Origin: Cranoglanis bouderius
Taxonomy: Eukaryota; Chordata; Actinopteri; Siluriformes; Cranoglanididae
Length of the DNA stretch: 64,000 nucleotides
Assembly (NCBI GenBank): GCA_023630585.1
Contig: CM042540.1
Span: 11,683,074-11,747,073 of the forward strand
Direction: 5' to 3'
Shown here one piece after another: positions 11,972 through 22,900 of this stretch. A program made the position numbers and the translations under genes. The notes under the pieces were generated by a model. That model worked only from the letters and a program-made list of their open reading frames with translations, made no database searches and had not been told where the DNA came from. Position 1 is the stretch's first letter, and every line of letters begins with the position of its first letter.

Positions 11972-12440
11972 TAGGGGGGTGAACCTCAGGCTTCCACATG
12001 AGAAGATACGATTTCGATTCTTAAGGCAATGATACTTGATAATACCGCTGAATCTGCTATAGCATGATATGATTTCAATTCATAAGACACCTATTCGATA
12101 ATAGACGATACAGCTGAATCTGCTACGGTATGATATGGTACGATTTGATTTAGTAGCCTCTGAGTGATATATGACCAACTTTGTTCTAGATTCTGTGGGA
12201 ACCCTGCCATTAATTTTGCAAATGATGATGAAGTTGAGGACTGTTTTAAGTTATGAGCAAATCACCTTCATGGCCTATTTATTTATTTACAGTTTGCATT
12301 TATCAGTTTAGAAATATTACACAGCAGTTGACTGTCGTTTTTAAGTAATAATCGGTTTATGATTGTGGCCTCAATTTATTTAAATCATTGCCTTTTAAAA
12401 CGATGCATCGATCCGAATTTGTCCGATAATTACACCCCTA
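11972..12440. mobile_element. hAT-type MITE with 8-bp target duplication
   Basis: Ends TAGGGGGGTG and CACCCCTA are inverted. The flanks 11964-11971 and 12441-12448 are both ATATTTAT, a perfect 8-bp target-site duplication as made by hAT transposases. The inside has repeated GATACGATT / TGATATGAT segments and no coding frame, so it is non-autonomous. Confidence 0.8.
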
Positions 12441-12448
12441 ATATTTAT

Positions 12449-14975
12449 TATTTTAATATCGTTTTCACTGACAACATGAATTAGTTTACATCTACTTTAC
12501 CTTTTACGAATTAAATACATTCAACATAATGCTCATTCCTTAATGCTCATTCTTTTTTCCCTATAATTGCGTCTTTAACTTACAGACTCGTTGAACTTCA
12601 TAGTAATAAACAAAGTCTCCGATTTCAATCAAAAGCAATACTGACTCACTGACTACTACATTCACATGATTATCCTCATGTCCTGTTTTTCTGAATTGGT
12701 TTCAGTACACCTTTCTCACACTGCCCTTAAAGCCTAAATGAAATTAGCCTTAAATGATCACATCCCATTTTTTAAATTTTTTTTTTTTATCTTTGACTGT
12801 ATATTATTCAGTATTTGCAAACATGTAAGATCCTTCAAGTCAGTTGATTATCATCAGGTTCAAGCTAAATAGCCTTTTCATAGTTTGTGTGCATCTGTAA
12901 TACATGCTGCTCGGTAGATTGCAAGAATTGACCTTGCTTTATTATTATATTCAGTAAATTGTTTATTAGAAGATTTACTATTGCATTCGATGTTAATTTA
13001 TTTTTGTTAAAAAGAAATGGAATTTTTATGTATAATATCTAAAATATTAAGCAGGCATTCTATAGTTATAATTTGTGTGTTATGATACAGCTGACTATTG
13101 ATTTAATAATGACTTTTTTGTGTTAATTATTCAAGATGGTCATAGCTGTGTATTTCTTGACTGTCTACATGCTAGATTTTCCTGTTTTCTTTAACATTAT
13201 ATATTTTTTGCTTGATATCCTCTTCTGTAAAGATTGTTCTACATGAAGATGAAAGATGCTTATGCAATGTCTGACAGAACAATACATTATTATACATACA
13301 TTTTGTGTATAAAGGTAAGTATCATGCATCTGAATGATAGCTTTCTCTCCATATTGTTCATCTGTGTAATTGAACTCTTGAATGCAAAGTTCTTAGTTGT
13401 GTTATGACTTTCTCCTTTTCCTCAAGACATACGAACGTTTCATTGAGTGTGCTACATAGTCTAATTGTATAGATTGGATCATATTATCATATTAATAAAT
13501 ATGTTTAGGTACTTCAATAATAATGAGAACTGAGTCTTGATAAAATTATTAGCCAGTGCATAGAACAGGAATCATGAAGGTCAGGTGTGGCAGCAGTGTT
13601 TCAGGGAAATAAGAGCCACAGCAAATAGTCTCTGGTAAATCAATTAATTGTGGTAATTATTAAGGTACACCAGTATTTAACTAATGAGATACATGGTGAC
13701 CCATGGCTCCTGATCATTTTCCTCAGATATACACCATTGCCCTCCTTTCTCGAAGTTTCAGATCGTTGATTAAAGAGATCTCCCCAGTAAAGCCTGCATT
13801 CCCTACCCTATCTATGTCCTTCAGATGACCCTAATGCAGAGAAAGATACGTCTTTGTCAGCGGAAGCAGTCATGTGATGCTCCTCCTGAGCCGAGCTGTG
13901 CGCCTGAACGAGAAGTACAATGACAACATCTTATCCCTCACATCTCACTCTTTTCTCTTATGACTTCTTGTGTCTCCCCTGAGAGAGCTGCAATATGGAG
14001 ATCCAATATGGGGCCAGAGCGGAGATAAAGATTAAATTTGCTGATGGATGTCTTTTCAGTGGTTATGTGAATGTAGCCTAAATCCGGTCCATTTTGTCCT
14101 GTGGTTGTGGAGAGAATGGGTGATGACATGGTCACAGCATATACGCCTTTAAAAAGAAAGGGATCCAAAATGGTTCTTTAGTGTAATACTAAAGAAAAAT
14201 GATTTCCTAAGAACCTTTTGATTGATTAATCATTTTAGGTCCAACAGAAAACTAAAAAAAAAATCCCATCATAAGTGCTACCATTATGTGGAAGTATTTA
14301 TATGGTGGAAAACAATTATTCTTTTTTTTTTTTTTGGGGGGGGGGGGGACAAAAATGCTCAAAGAATCATGGATTGAAAGGTTCGCTAGAAAAAGGAAAA
14401 AAAAAAAAAAAAGGAGGCTGATCTGCCCTGTATGTGTGATGCTCTGTCTGTGTGTCCAGATTTTTACACATGGGGTAGTAAAGACCAGGGGCCCATCTGG
14501 TTATGTACAGGATAATGACATGCAGAATATCTGATTTGTTTCTTAGGGCAAAATAAATGTCCATGTAATGACACTGGCAGGCAAGAGTTCCACCCTTGTG
14601 ACCACATCCATGATTTATCTTTTTGGTTTGGGACCAAACGTCCTCATAGTGACAGGATGACAATTTTAACATTACGTGAACTAGTTTCCATTCAGCCAAC
14701 TTCTCGTTTGCAAAAGAAGAAACATGCCGATTATATTTCAAAAACCTCTCAGAGCTAAAAGATTTCACTGGGACACTGAGATGGTGTTAAGTTTAGATGT
14801 ATCGCATTTCAGTTTAATATACAGTAACACAACTCATTGAAAACATGTTACTCAGGACCGTGTGTCTGTTTTGTGGATGTGAAATAATTACCAATGTGAA
14901 CATATTACACTTAATCATTAAAAACTGGATTTTTGGAGCAGAATCTTATCTTCACTCTTCAATTATTCATCAGCA
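12449..14975. other. Intergenic stretch, no gene recognised
   Basis: AT-rich and without a supported exon. A frame around 13826-13925 following a ccttcag is open but matches nothing I know. Poly-T/poly-G (14321-14349) and poly-A (14396-14413) runs are present. Confidence 0.4.
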
Positions 14976-15775
14976 GTGTGTATAAATAGATGATGAGATG
15001 AGGAAGATAAAGAGGAAGGTAGCTGAGATGGGAAAAGCAGAGATGCCGCTTTGATTCGAGACAAGAAAGCTAAAGTCCAAAACGCGTAAGATATTCAACC
15101 GCATTTTAGTCGGATGGTTATTTACCAGCCGGCAGAAATTTGCCAAGCAGGTCGATGATGAAGGAGAGCTACGCACGTGACCACGTAGTGTCCCCATGTG
15201 ACGTCGCAAATCAGCGAGACGGATTTTTTTCCCCTTCCCCACCCGTATCCTGCAAGCCCCGCCTCTTTTTTTTAAAAAGGAGCCCGCCGATTGGACAGAC
15301 GATACATCATTCAATTTGAGAAAACAATCGACTTTCGATAGTATGAACTATAAACCAGTCCTGACCTAGGGGGCGGTGTTTCTAGCAGGACGGGTGGAAT
15401 TAAGAAAAAAAAAAAAAAAAAAAACGCCGGAGATGGAGAAGAGTGGAAAAAAAGAAGGGAGGAGGAGGAGAGGAAGAATGGACGTGCACTATCGAGCGTG
15501 AAACATTTATAAGGGGTGTATTTGTATTTGTACATAGCTTATAATTCTATAATTAAGATCTCAGATGGAATTTTATTTTGTAAAGCAATACACGCAGTGA
15601 GATACTATAAGCCATGCATATGTCAGCCTATGCAACGACGCTGGATTTGCACTATTAAATCACTGCAATTTTTTGTGCATGTAAACACCCACTAAACGGA
15701 AATTATTCTGAAGGACTTTTTTTTTCTTTTTCTTTTTTTTTTTGTGAACCGGGCCTGTCAACATTTGTGAGTAAA
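14975..15775 (+). promoter_or_regulatory. Candidate GABA-B1a promoter and non-coding first exon
   Basis: A TATAAATA lies at 14982. A CpG-richer block spans about 15080-15490 with CRE-like TGACGTCG (15199-15206), a CCCCGCC GC-box (about 15256), an inverted CCAAT (GATTGG, about 15289) and GGGCGG (about 15371). A strong unused GTGAGT donor at 15767 could splice a leader exon to the acceptor at 19810-19811. CREB control of the mammalian 1a promoter is known; its use here is inference. Confidence 0.4.
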
Positions 15776-16364
15776 TCAGTTTGCTTTTCATTTCAGTTTT
15801 CTACCTGATGTACATCTATAGCCTATATCTTATTTAATTCTACCATCCTGTCACTGAGTTGTTTGTTTGTTGTTGTTTTGTAGCTACAGAAGGTTTGTGT
15901 AGTTGTTTCAGTACCAAGTGTTAAACAACATCTACATCAAACTTCACCAGTAGACACCAAGAGTCCACCAGGCTTCATTAGACACACCAATGCGTTCATA
16001 TTTGATCATTTATGCATTTTTATGATGTATAATCTATTATCAGTACATGACTGTAATTCAGTTAAAATGACCGGATCAAAGTGTTTCACTTATCTGAAAG
16101 GCCTCTGAAAGGTCCATGTCCTTATCCGTGAAGCTGGTGCTGGAAAATTTCTCTCGAAGTTAAAGCTGTTAGTTTTAGGGATGGTGGGGTCCAACCTAAG
16201 AAAAACATAAACACGCTTCCTGCCTAACATTCACTTCCATTACATTATCAATGAATCAGTCGAAAGACATTTGTCTTGTAAATATTCAGCAAGATAATAG
16301 TGATAATGGCTTTAATTGAATTATTAAAAGTTATTATTAATGTAAATATTTAATCATTCGTTAT

Positions 16365-16650
16365 AGGAGGGCACGTGGCTTAGTGGTTAGCATGTTTGCC
16401 TCGCACCTCCAGGGTTGGGAGTTTGAATCCCACCTCTGCCCTGTGTACGCAGTGTTTGCATGTTCTCCCCGTGCTTTGGGGGTTTCCTCCGGGTACTCCG
16501 GTTTCCTCCCCCAGTCCAAAGACACGCGTTGTAGGCTGATTGGCATTTCCAAATTATCCATAGTCTGTGATTGTGTCCTGTGATGGGTTGGCACCCTGTC
16601 CAGGGTGTCCCACTTTGTTCCCTGTGTAGGTTAAGCAGTACAGACGATGG
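16365..16650 (+). repeat. SINE-like repeat, family B, copy 2
   Basis: Well preserved: A-box-like TGGCTTAGTGG, B-box GTTTGAATCC, then the GCATGTTCTCC and CCAGTCCAAAGACACG body and the GGCACCCTGTCCAGGGTG tail. Better preserved than the copy at 3190. Confidence 0.75.
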
Positions 16651-16714
16651 ATGGGTTATATATGTTAATGTGTTTTCAGATGATTTTTTAATGACTTTTT
16701 CTTAGATTGCACTC

Positions 16715-17052
16715 GCGCTCAGTAAGCACTTTATTCTGGTCAGGGTTGCAGGGACACAATGCCAGGAACATTGGGTGTGGGGTGGGAATACACCCTGGAT
16801 GGGATGTTAGTCAATCACAGGGCACTATATGCACACACACACACACACACACACATACCTTGGGGTAATTTTGCCCAGCATGTTTTAGGAGGTGGAAAGA
16901 AGCTGAGAAGCAACCCACACGGGCATGGGGAGAACATATATATATATATATATATACACAAAAATACAGTAACACATACAGTAACCCAAGCTCAGGATCA
17001 AACCCGGGACCCTGGAGCTGTGAGGTGACAATGCTACCCGCTGTGCCACTTA
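16715..17052 (-). repeat. SINE-like repeat, family C, minus orientation
   Basis: The minus strand carries a GGGTCCCGGGTTTGATCC-type B-box region (17004-17021). The body is interrupted by (CA)n at 16832-16854 and (AT)n at 16937-16953. Relatives: 10225-10480 (-), 34341-34620 (+), 37255-37500 (+), 48470-48730 (+). Confidence 0.65.
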
Positions 17053-17808
17053 GGATAACTGCCTACAATTTCATTCAGTAATTTTCTTTCAGCCTGTTAA
17101 TCGAGATTGTGCCAATGCTTCTCCGACTCATTAAAACATTGTTATATCATATACCCTCACTGGGGTTTCTGCAGTTCAACTTTTGACATTTCTTGGGATT
17201 TAAGTGATCAGTCTTCAGGGGGTCTTCAGTGCTCAGAGCTTCAGGCTTTTTCTGTCTTATCTGTATCCTAGCTACGCCCCTGGATACACCAATCCCAAAA
17301 TATGTGAAACCTGATACGATATTGATACAGCATTTCAGGCCCTGATATTGATGCTCAGCATTCCTATTTCCTCTTCTTTTCTTAATCTGCCCTTTTCCCT
17401 TTTTCTCAGCTGTGTGTGTCTGTGTCTGTGTGTGTCTGTGCGTGTGTGTGCGCGTGTGTGTGTGTGTGTGTGCGTGCATACTGTTCACAAATCACTCCAT
17501 TATAAATTAAAGCTGGTCATGTGTGTAGTTCAATGTGTGTTCAGTTTTAACGAGTGTCTTAATGTGTGCCTAGTAAAATTTTTGTGTAGATTAATGTGTA
17601 TAGATATTTATATGTGTAGTTTAATGTGTTTGTGTAGTTTAACGTGTGTGTAGTTTGACTCGGATGGAAAATGGAGATTTTTCCCACATAGCTGCAGTGT
17701 TACGTTTATTCAGAGACACTGAGGACATGTTTAAAGTTTAACGGTGTCATCTGATCCTCACTGCAGAGTCTCCCTCTGTTTCCCCACTGTCAGCCTGGAG
17801 GGATGCAC

Positions 17809-17873
<65 letters not shown>

Positions 17874-18173
17874 CTCTATCTGTCTCTCCATCTTTATATT
17901 TCTGTGTTGCTTGCTTTCTGTTTTCCTCTGTTTTCAGTCACTTTATATTTCTTTCTTTCTTTCTTTCTTTCTTTCTTGTGTGTGTATGTGTAATTGAGAT
18001 AAAAGCTATCATCTTGCATATGTGACTGAATGAGAGTGTTTGTGTATGTGTGTGTGTGTGTTCTTGACCTCGGCCCCATACCTCCACCCCACCCTTAACT
18101 CCCTTTCACTTGTTCATGAAGTGTTTAGCAGAGACTCAGTGTTAGTTGAGAGACTACTGCTCCACACTGCATA
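17053..18173. repeat. Microsatellite-rich intronic stretch
   Basis: Contains (GT)n around 17409-17473, a CT run at 17812-17866 and TTTC repeats at 17948-17977. Open frames here are low-complexity translations of the repeats and not genes. Confidence 0.7.
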
Positions 18174-18175
18174 TA

Positions 18176-19683
18176 CAGGTGCATCTCAATAAATTAGAAT
18201 GTCATGGAAAAGTTCGTTTATTTCAGTAATTCAACTCAAATTGTGAAACTCGTGTATTAAATAAATTCAATGCCACAGACTGAAGTAGTTTAAGTCTTTG
18301 GTTCTTTTAATTGTGATGATTTTGGCTCACATTTAACAAAAACCCACCAATTCACTATCTCAACAAATTAGAATATGGTGACATGCCAATCAGCTAATCA
18401 ACTCAAAACACTTTCAAAGGTTTCCTGAGCCTTCAAAATGGTCTCTCAGTTTGGTTCACTAGGTAAGCCACAAACATTCATTGCCAAAGAAGCTGGCTGT
18501 TCACAGAGTGCTGTATCCAAGCATGTTAACAGAAAGTTGAGTGGAAGGAAAAATTGTGGAAGAAAAAGATGCACAACCAACCGAGAGAACCGCAGCCTTA
18601 TGAGGATTGTCAAGAAAAATCGATTCAAGAATTTGAGTGAACTTCACAAGGAATGGACTGAGGCTGGGGTCAAGGCATCAAGAGCCACCACACACAGACG
18701 TGCCAAGGAATTTGGCTACAGTTGTCGTATTCCTCTTGTTAAGCCACTCCTGAACCACAGACAACGTCAGAGGCGTCTTACCTGGGCTAAGGAGAAGAAG
18801 AACTGGACTGTTGACCAGTGGTCCAATATCCTCTTTTCAGATGGGAGCAAGTTTTGTATTTCATTTGGAAACCAAGTTCCTAGAGTCTGGAGGAAGGGTG
18901 GAGAAGCTCATAGCCCAAGTTGCTTGAAGTCCAGTGTTAAGTTTCCACAGTCTGTGATGATTTAGGGTGCAATGTCATCTGCTGGTGTTGGTCCATTGTG
19001 TTTTTTGAAAACCAAAGTCACTGCATCCATTTACCAAGAAATTTTGGAGCACTTCATGCTTCCTTCAGCTGACCAGCATTTTGAAGATGCTGATTTCATT
19101 TTCCAGCAGGATTTGGCACCTGCCCACACTGCCAAAAGCACCAAAAGTTGGTTAAATGACCATGGTGTTGGTGTGCTTGACTGGCCAGCAAACTCATCAG
19201 ACCTGAACCCCATAGAGAATCTATGGGGTATTGTCAAGAGGAAAATGAGAAACAAGAGACCAAAAAATGCAGATGAGCTGAAGGCCACTGTCAAAGAAAC
19301 CTGGGCTTCCACACCACCTCAGCAGTGCCACAAACTGATCACCTCCGTGCCACGCCGAATTGAGGCAGCAATTAAAGCAAAAGGAGCCCCTACCAAGTAT
19401 TGAGTACATGTACAGTAAATAAACATACTTTCCAGAAGGCCAACAATTCACTAAAAATGTTTTTTTTATTGGTCTTATGAAGTATTCTAATTTGTTGAGA
19501 TAGTGAATTGGTGGGTTTTTGTTAAATGTGAGCCAAAATCATCACAATTAAAAGAACCAAAGACTTAAACTACTTCAGTCTGTGTGCATTGAATTTATTT
19601 AATACACGAGTTTCACAATTTGAGTTGAATTACTGAAATAAACGAACTTTTCCATGACATTCTAATTTATTGAGATGCACCTG
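18176..19683 (+). mobile_element. Full-length Tc1-like transposon, copy 1 (1508 bp)
   Basis: Flanked by TA at 18174-18175 and 19684-19685. Terminal inverted repeats of about 199 bp start with CAGGTGCATCTCAATAAATT. It carries a nearly intact DD34E transposase. It ends 128 bp before the gabbr1 signal-peptide exon. By eye it is nearly identical to 54574-56081, which has the same length and lies in the opposite orientation. Confidence 0.93.
18438..19403 (+). pseudogene. Tc1-like DD34E transposase with one nonsense codon
   Basis: 322 codons in one frame, broken only by a TAG at 18963-18965, where a tryptophan (TGG) is expected from the conserved VMIWG context. The N-terminal paired-like helix-turn-helix region contains AKEAGCSQSAVSKH. 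Catalytic residues are the Asp in LFSDGSKF, the Asp in FQQDLAPAHT and the Glu in NPIENLWG, with 34 residues between the last two. The residue after the first Asp is Gly, where the family normally has Glu. This copy cannot make a full transposase, but it is the best preserved in the window. Confidence 0.9.
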
Positions 19684-19811
19684 TATATCATGTTTCTATA
19701 TAAATCTAGATGCACTATAAATGAGTTGATGCAAATGAGATGTAATGAGTGCTTAATCGGTTGGACAATGTTATTTATTTTAATCCAGATCTCTCTTTCA
19801 TCTTTTATTAG

Positions 19812-19898
19812 ATGCAGAAATGGTGCAGCTGTTGTTTCTTGTAATTTCCAACATGCTTCCCACACTTATTGCATACATGCATAATTCAACAACTGGAG
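19812..19898 (+). CDS. gabbr1: gabbr1 1a signal-peptide exon (coding from 19820)
   Basis: Acceptor after a pyrimidine-rich tract (ttttattag, AG at 19810-19811), ATG at 19820 with G at -3 and G at +4, donor gtaatg at 19899. It encodes MVQLLFLVISNMLPTLIA, a hydrophobic leader, then YMHNSTTG. The final G starts a Gly codon completed in the next exon, matching the NATSEGC-like start of the mammalian sushi 1 region. It is too short to stand out as an ORF and was placed by phase and homology. Confidence 0.82.
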
Positions 19899-19920
19899 GT
19901 AATGTGTGTGTGTGTGTGTA

Positions 19921-19971
<51 letters not shown>

Positions 19972-22900
19972 CACTAGCAGGGAGACTGTTGGCTCAATAT
20001 ACACTCAATGGCCACTTTATTAGGAACACTGGTACATCTGCTCATTCATGCTCATTATCCAGTCAGCCATTCATGTGACACAATACAGTGCAACTCATAA
20101 AATCATGCAGGTACAGGTTAAGAGGTTCAGATAATTCAAGGTTCTTGGTGCCAGACAGGCTGCTTTGAGTATTTCAGAATGTGCTGATCTCCTAGCAGTT
20201 TCACTCACAACAGTCTCTAGAGTTTATAGAGGAAAAAAAAAAAAAAACTCCAGTGAGTAGCAGGTCTGTGAGTGGAAACGCCTTGTTGATGAGAGAGGTC
20301 AGAGAAACATTGCCAGACTGGTTGGAGCTGACAGTAAGGCTATGGTAACTCAATAAACACTCTTTAAACAGTGGTAAGCAGAAAGGTATCTTAGGACACA
20401 TAACATGTTGAACCTTGAGGAGGATGGGCCACTAAAGACTACATCAGGTTCTATACCTGTCAGACAAAAATAGGAATCTGAGGCTACAGTGGGCACAAAC
20501 CAGTGTTTCCTGGTCTGATGAATGTCTATTTCTGCTGTGACATGCAGATGGTAGGGTCAGAATTTGGCATCAACATCATGAATACATGGACTCAATCTGT
20601 CTAGTGTCAAAGGTTTGGACTGGTGTTGGTGTAATGGTTTTTTTGGCCCACACTGGTTTCTTAGTAGTGGGAATGTTTTCTTGCCCCACACTGAGCTCCT
20701 TAATACCAGTTGAGCATTGTTTGGATACCACAGCCTATCTGAGTATTGTTGCTGACCATGTGCATTCCTTTATGGCTAAAATTAAGCCACCTTATAATTA
20801 CCACCTTCCAGCATGGTAATGCCCCATTTCACGAAGCACAAGTCTCATACTGGTTCCATGAACATGACAGTGAGTTCAGTGTACTTTAGTGGCCTCCGCA
20901 GTCACCACACACACAGAGCACAGAGAGAACAGGAGATCCTCATCATGAACATGCAGCTGACAAATCTGCAGCAATTGTGAGATGCAGTCATGGCAACTTG
21001 GGCCAGAATCTCAAAGGAATGTGTCCACCATCTTGTGGAATCCTTGTCACAAAAGCTGTGTCCCAAATGACGCACTATACACTACGCACTTACACTGTGC
21101 ACTATGTACTCTATCGTCTAGTGTATGAATTTTAGAAGGGTAGTATCATTTCAGATGGAACACTAACCGGAAGTATAAGCCGTTTCCCGGTCGATGGCAA
21201 ATGACTTCAAATGCACGTAATGCAGCACTGCTAGCTTTAACAGAAAATAAATTTCATCGTATCAAGGTAATATAAACAGTACAATGAAGAAAATAATTTA
21301 CTGAAGTTCTCGCACTCCTTTTTTTATTCTGAGCAAATTTGAGCCAGCGCCGGTGCCTGGTAGCCCCGCCCCTCATCCACTACGTAAGCAAAACTTCGAC
21401 CGTTGAGTGCATGACGTGTCCAACAAGGTTGAATAAGTGCATTATCCGGGTACTTGAAGGGTACTTCTTCTTGTTGGAATTTTCAGCGTGAACACAATAC
21501 ACTATTTATACTATAAAATGGCATAGAATAGTGCATAAGTATGCAAATTGGGATACACCTAAAGACTTTAGGCTGTTCTGAGAGCAAAGTGGATCCTATT
21601 GGGTATTAGTATGGTGTTCCTAATAAATTGGCTGGTGAGTATATACCCAGTTACATGCAATATGTTGTATGTATAGAGATAACTGTGAAAGGGTATTGTA
21701 TTCTTATTATTTCCTTACTGTAGACACATGTAAAAGCCCCATACTGGTTAGCTGAAGAGAATAAGGTGGTAAAAAATATATATCACATCCTCAAATTCAA
21801 AATACGTATCACATTATTTGAGTTTGCAAACAGTGACTGCAAAACTCATTAATAGCATTTTCTAGGCTGTTTAACATTAGATCCATGATTACCTTGTTAT
21901 TTAAATGTTTATTGAGAGAAATAATTGAGTTTCACGACAGCATGTTTTAAATGTCTCACACTAGGTCTAAAATAGAAACTGAACACTCAGCACTTGTTTC
22001 TAAAACTGTTTTGAGGAAATGAGTCAGGGTCAGTTCTGGGGAAGTGAAGGCTTGTCAGTGTTTTGAAAGCAATGGCAAAATGAGCACAGCTAAGAAAATG
22101 TAACTAATGTGGATGAAGTGGATAAAGTGTACCTTTGGTCCTGTAAAATCCTTGTTATTAGCTTACAGGCTTGTCTAAGAATCCTGCAACCTATCTGCAG
22201 TGTTTTAACCTATATTTAGTGTTTTAGTGGGTACAGTATACTGCTATGACTCTAGATGATAAGGATTTTAAACATAGATTTTTACTGAGGGCTGTAGTCT
22301 TAACAACACTGATAAAAAAAAAAAATATTTTCAACTCAATAAACCCATGACTTATCATTCAGTGTTGAGACTAATAAATAAGACATGTATGTAGTTAAAA
22401 GAGTGTTGTACGTTTTGTTATTTCTCTATATGTACTGGCTTCATCCTCCCTCTCTTTCTCCGTCTTTTCATCAGGGTGTGCCATCATTCGCCCTCCTAGA
22501 GATGGAGGGATTCGTTACAGAGGACTGACTCAGGAGCAGGTAATGTGTGCTATAGTATTATTAGCTCTACAGAACAGCCTAAGCCCAGAGAGGATATTCT
22601 CATAATAACGATATTAATCTCATATCCCATCTCTTGCTCTTTCCTCTGATCTCACTGTCTCTGCAGATTCGCAGTGTGCAGATTTTGCCTGTAGACTATG
22701 AGATCGAATACATCTGCCGGGGGAACAGGGTGATTGTGGGTCCGAAGGTGCGGAAGTGTCTCCCTGATGGCACATGGACAGATATGGATCAGCAGAGCAG
22801 ATGCTGTAAGCGTTCAGCCTCTCAGTGTGATCATTACTTTTGTGTTATACATTATATAGCTTGTATTATTATCAGGATTAGCCTCAGTTAATTAACAACA

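Noticed and set aside
13818..13925. Possible exon after a ccttcag acceptor
   Set aside because: Open but unrecognisable, no in-frame partner exon, and located in the gap between the two genes.
17744..18025. Serine/leucine-rich ORFs
   Set aside because: They translate a CT/TTTC microsatellite.
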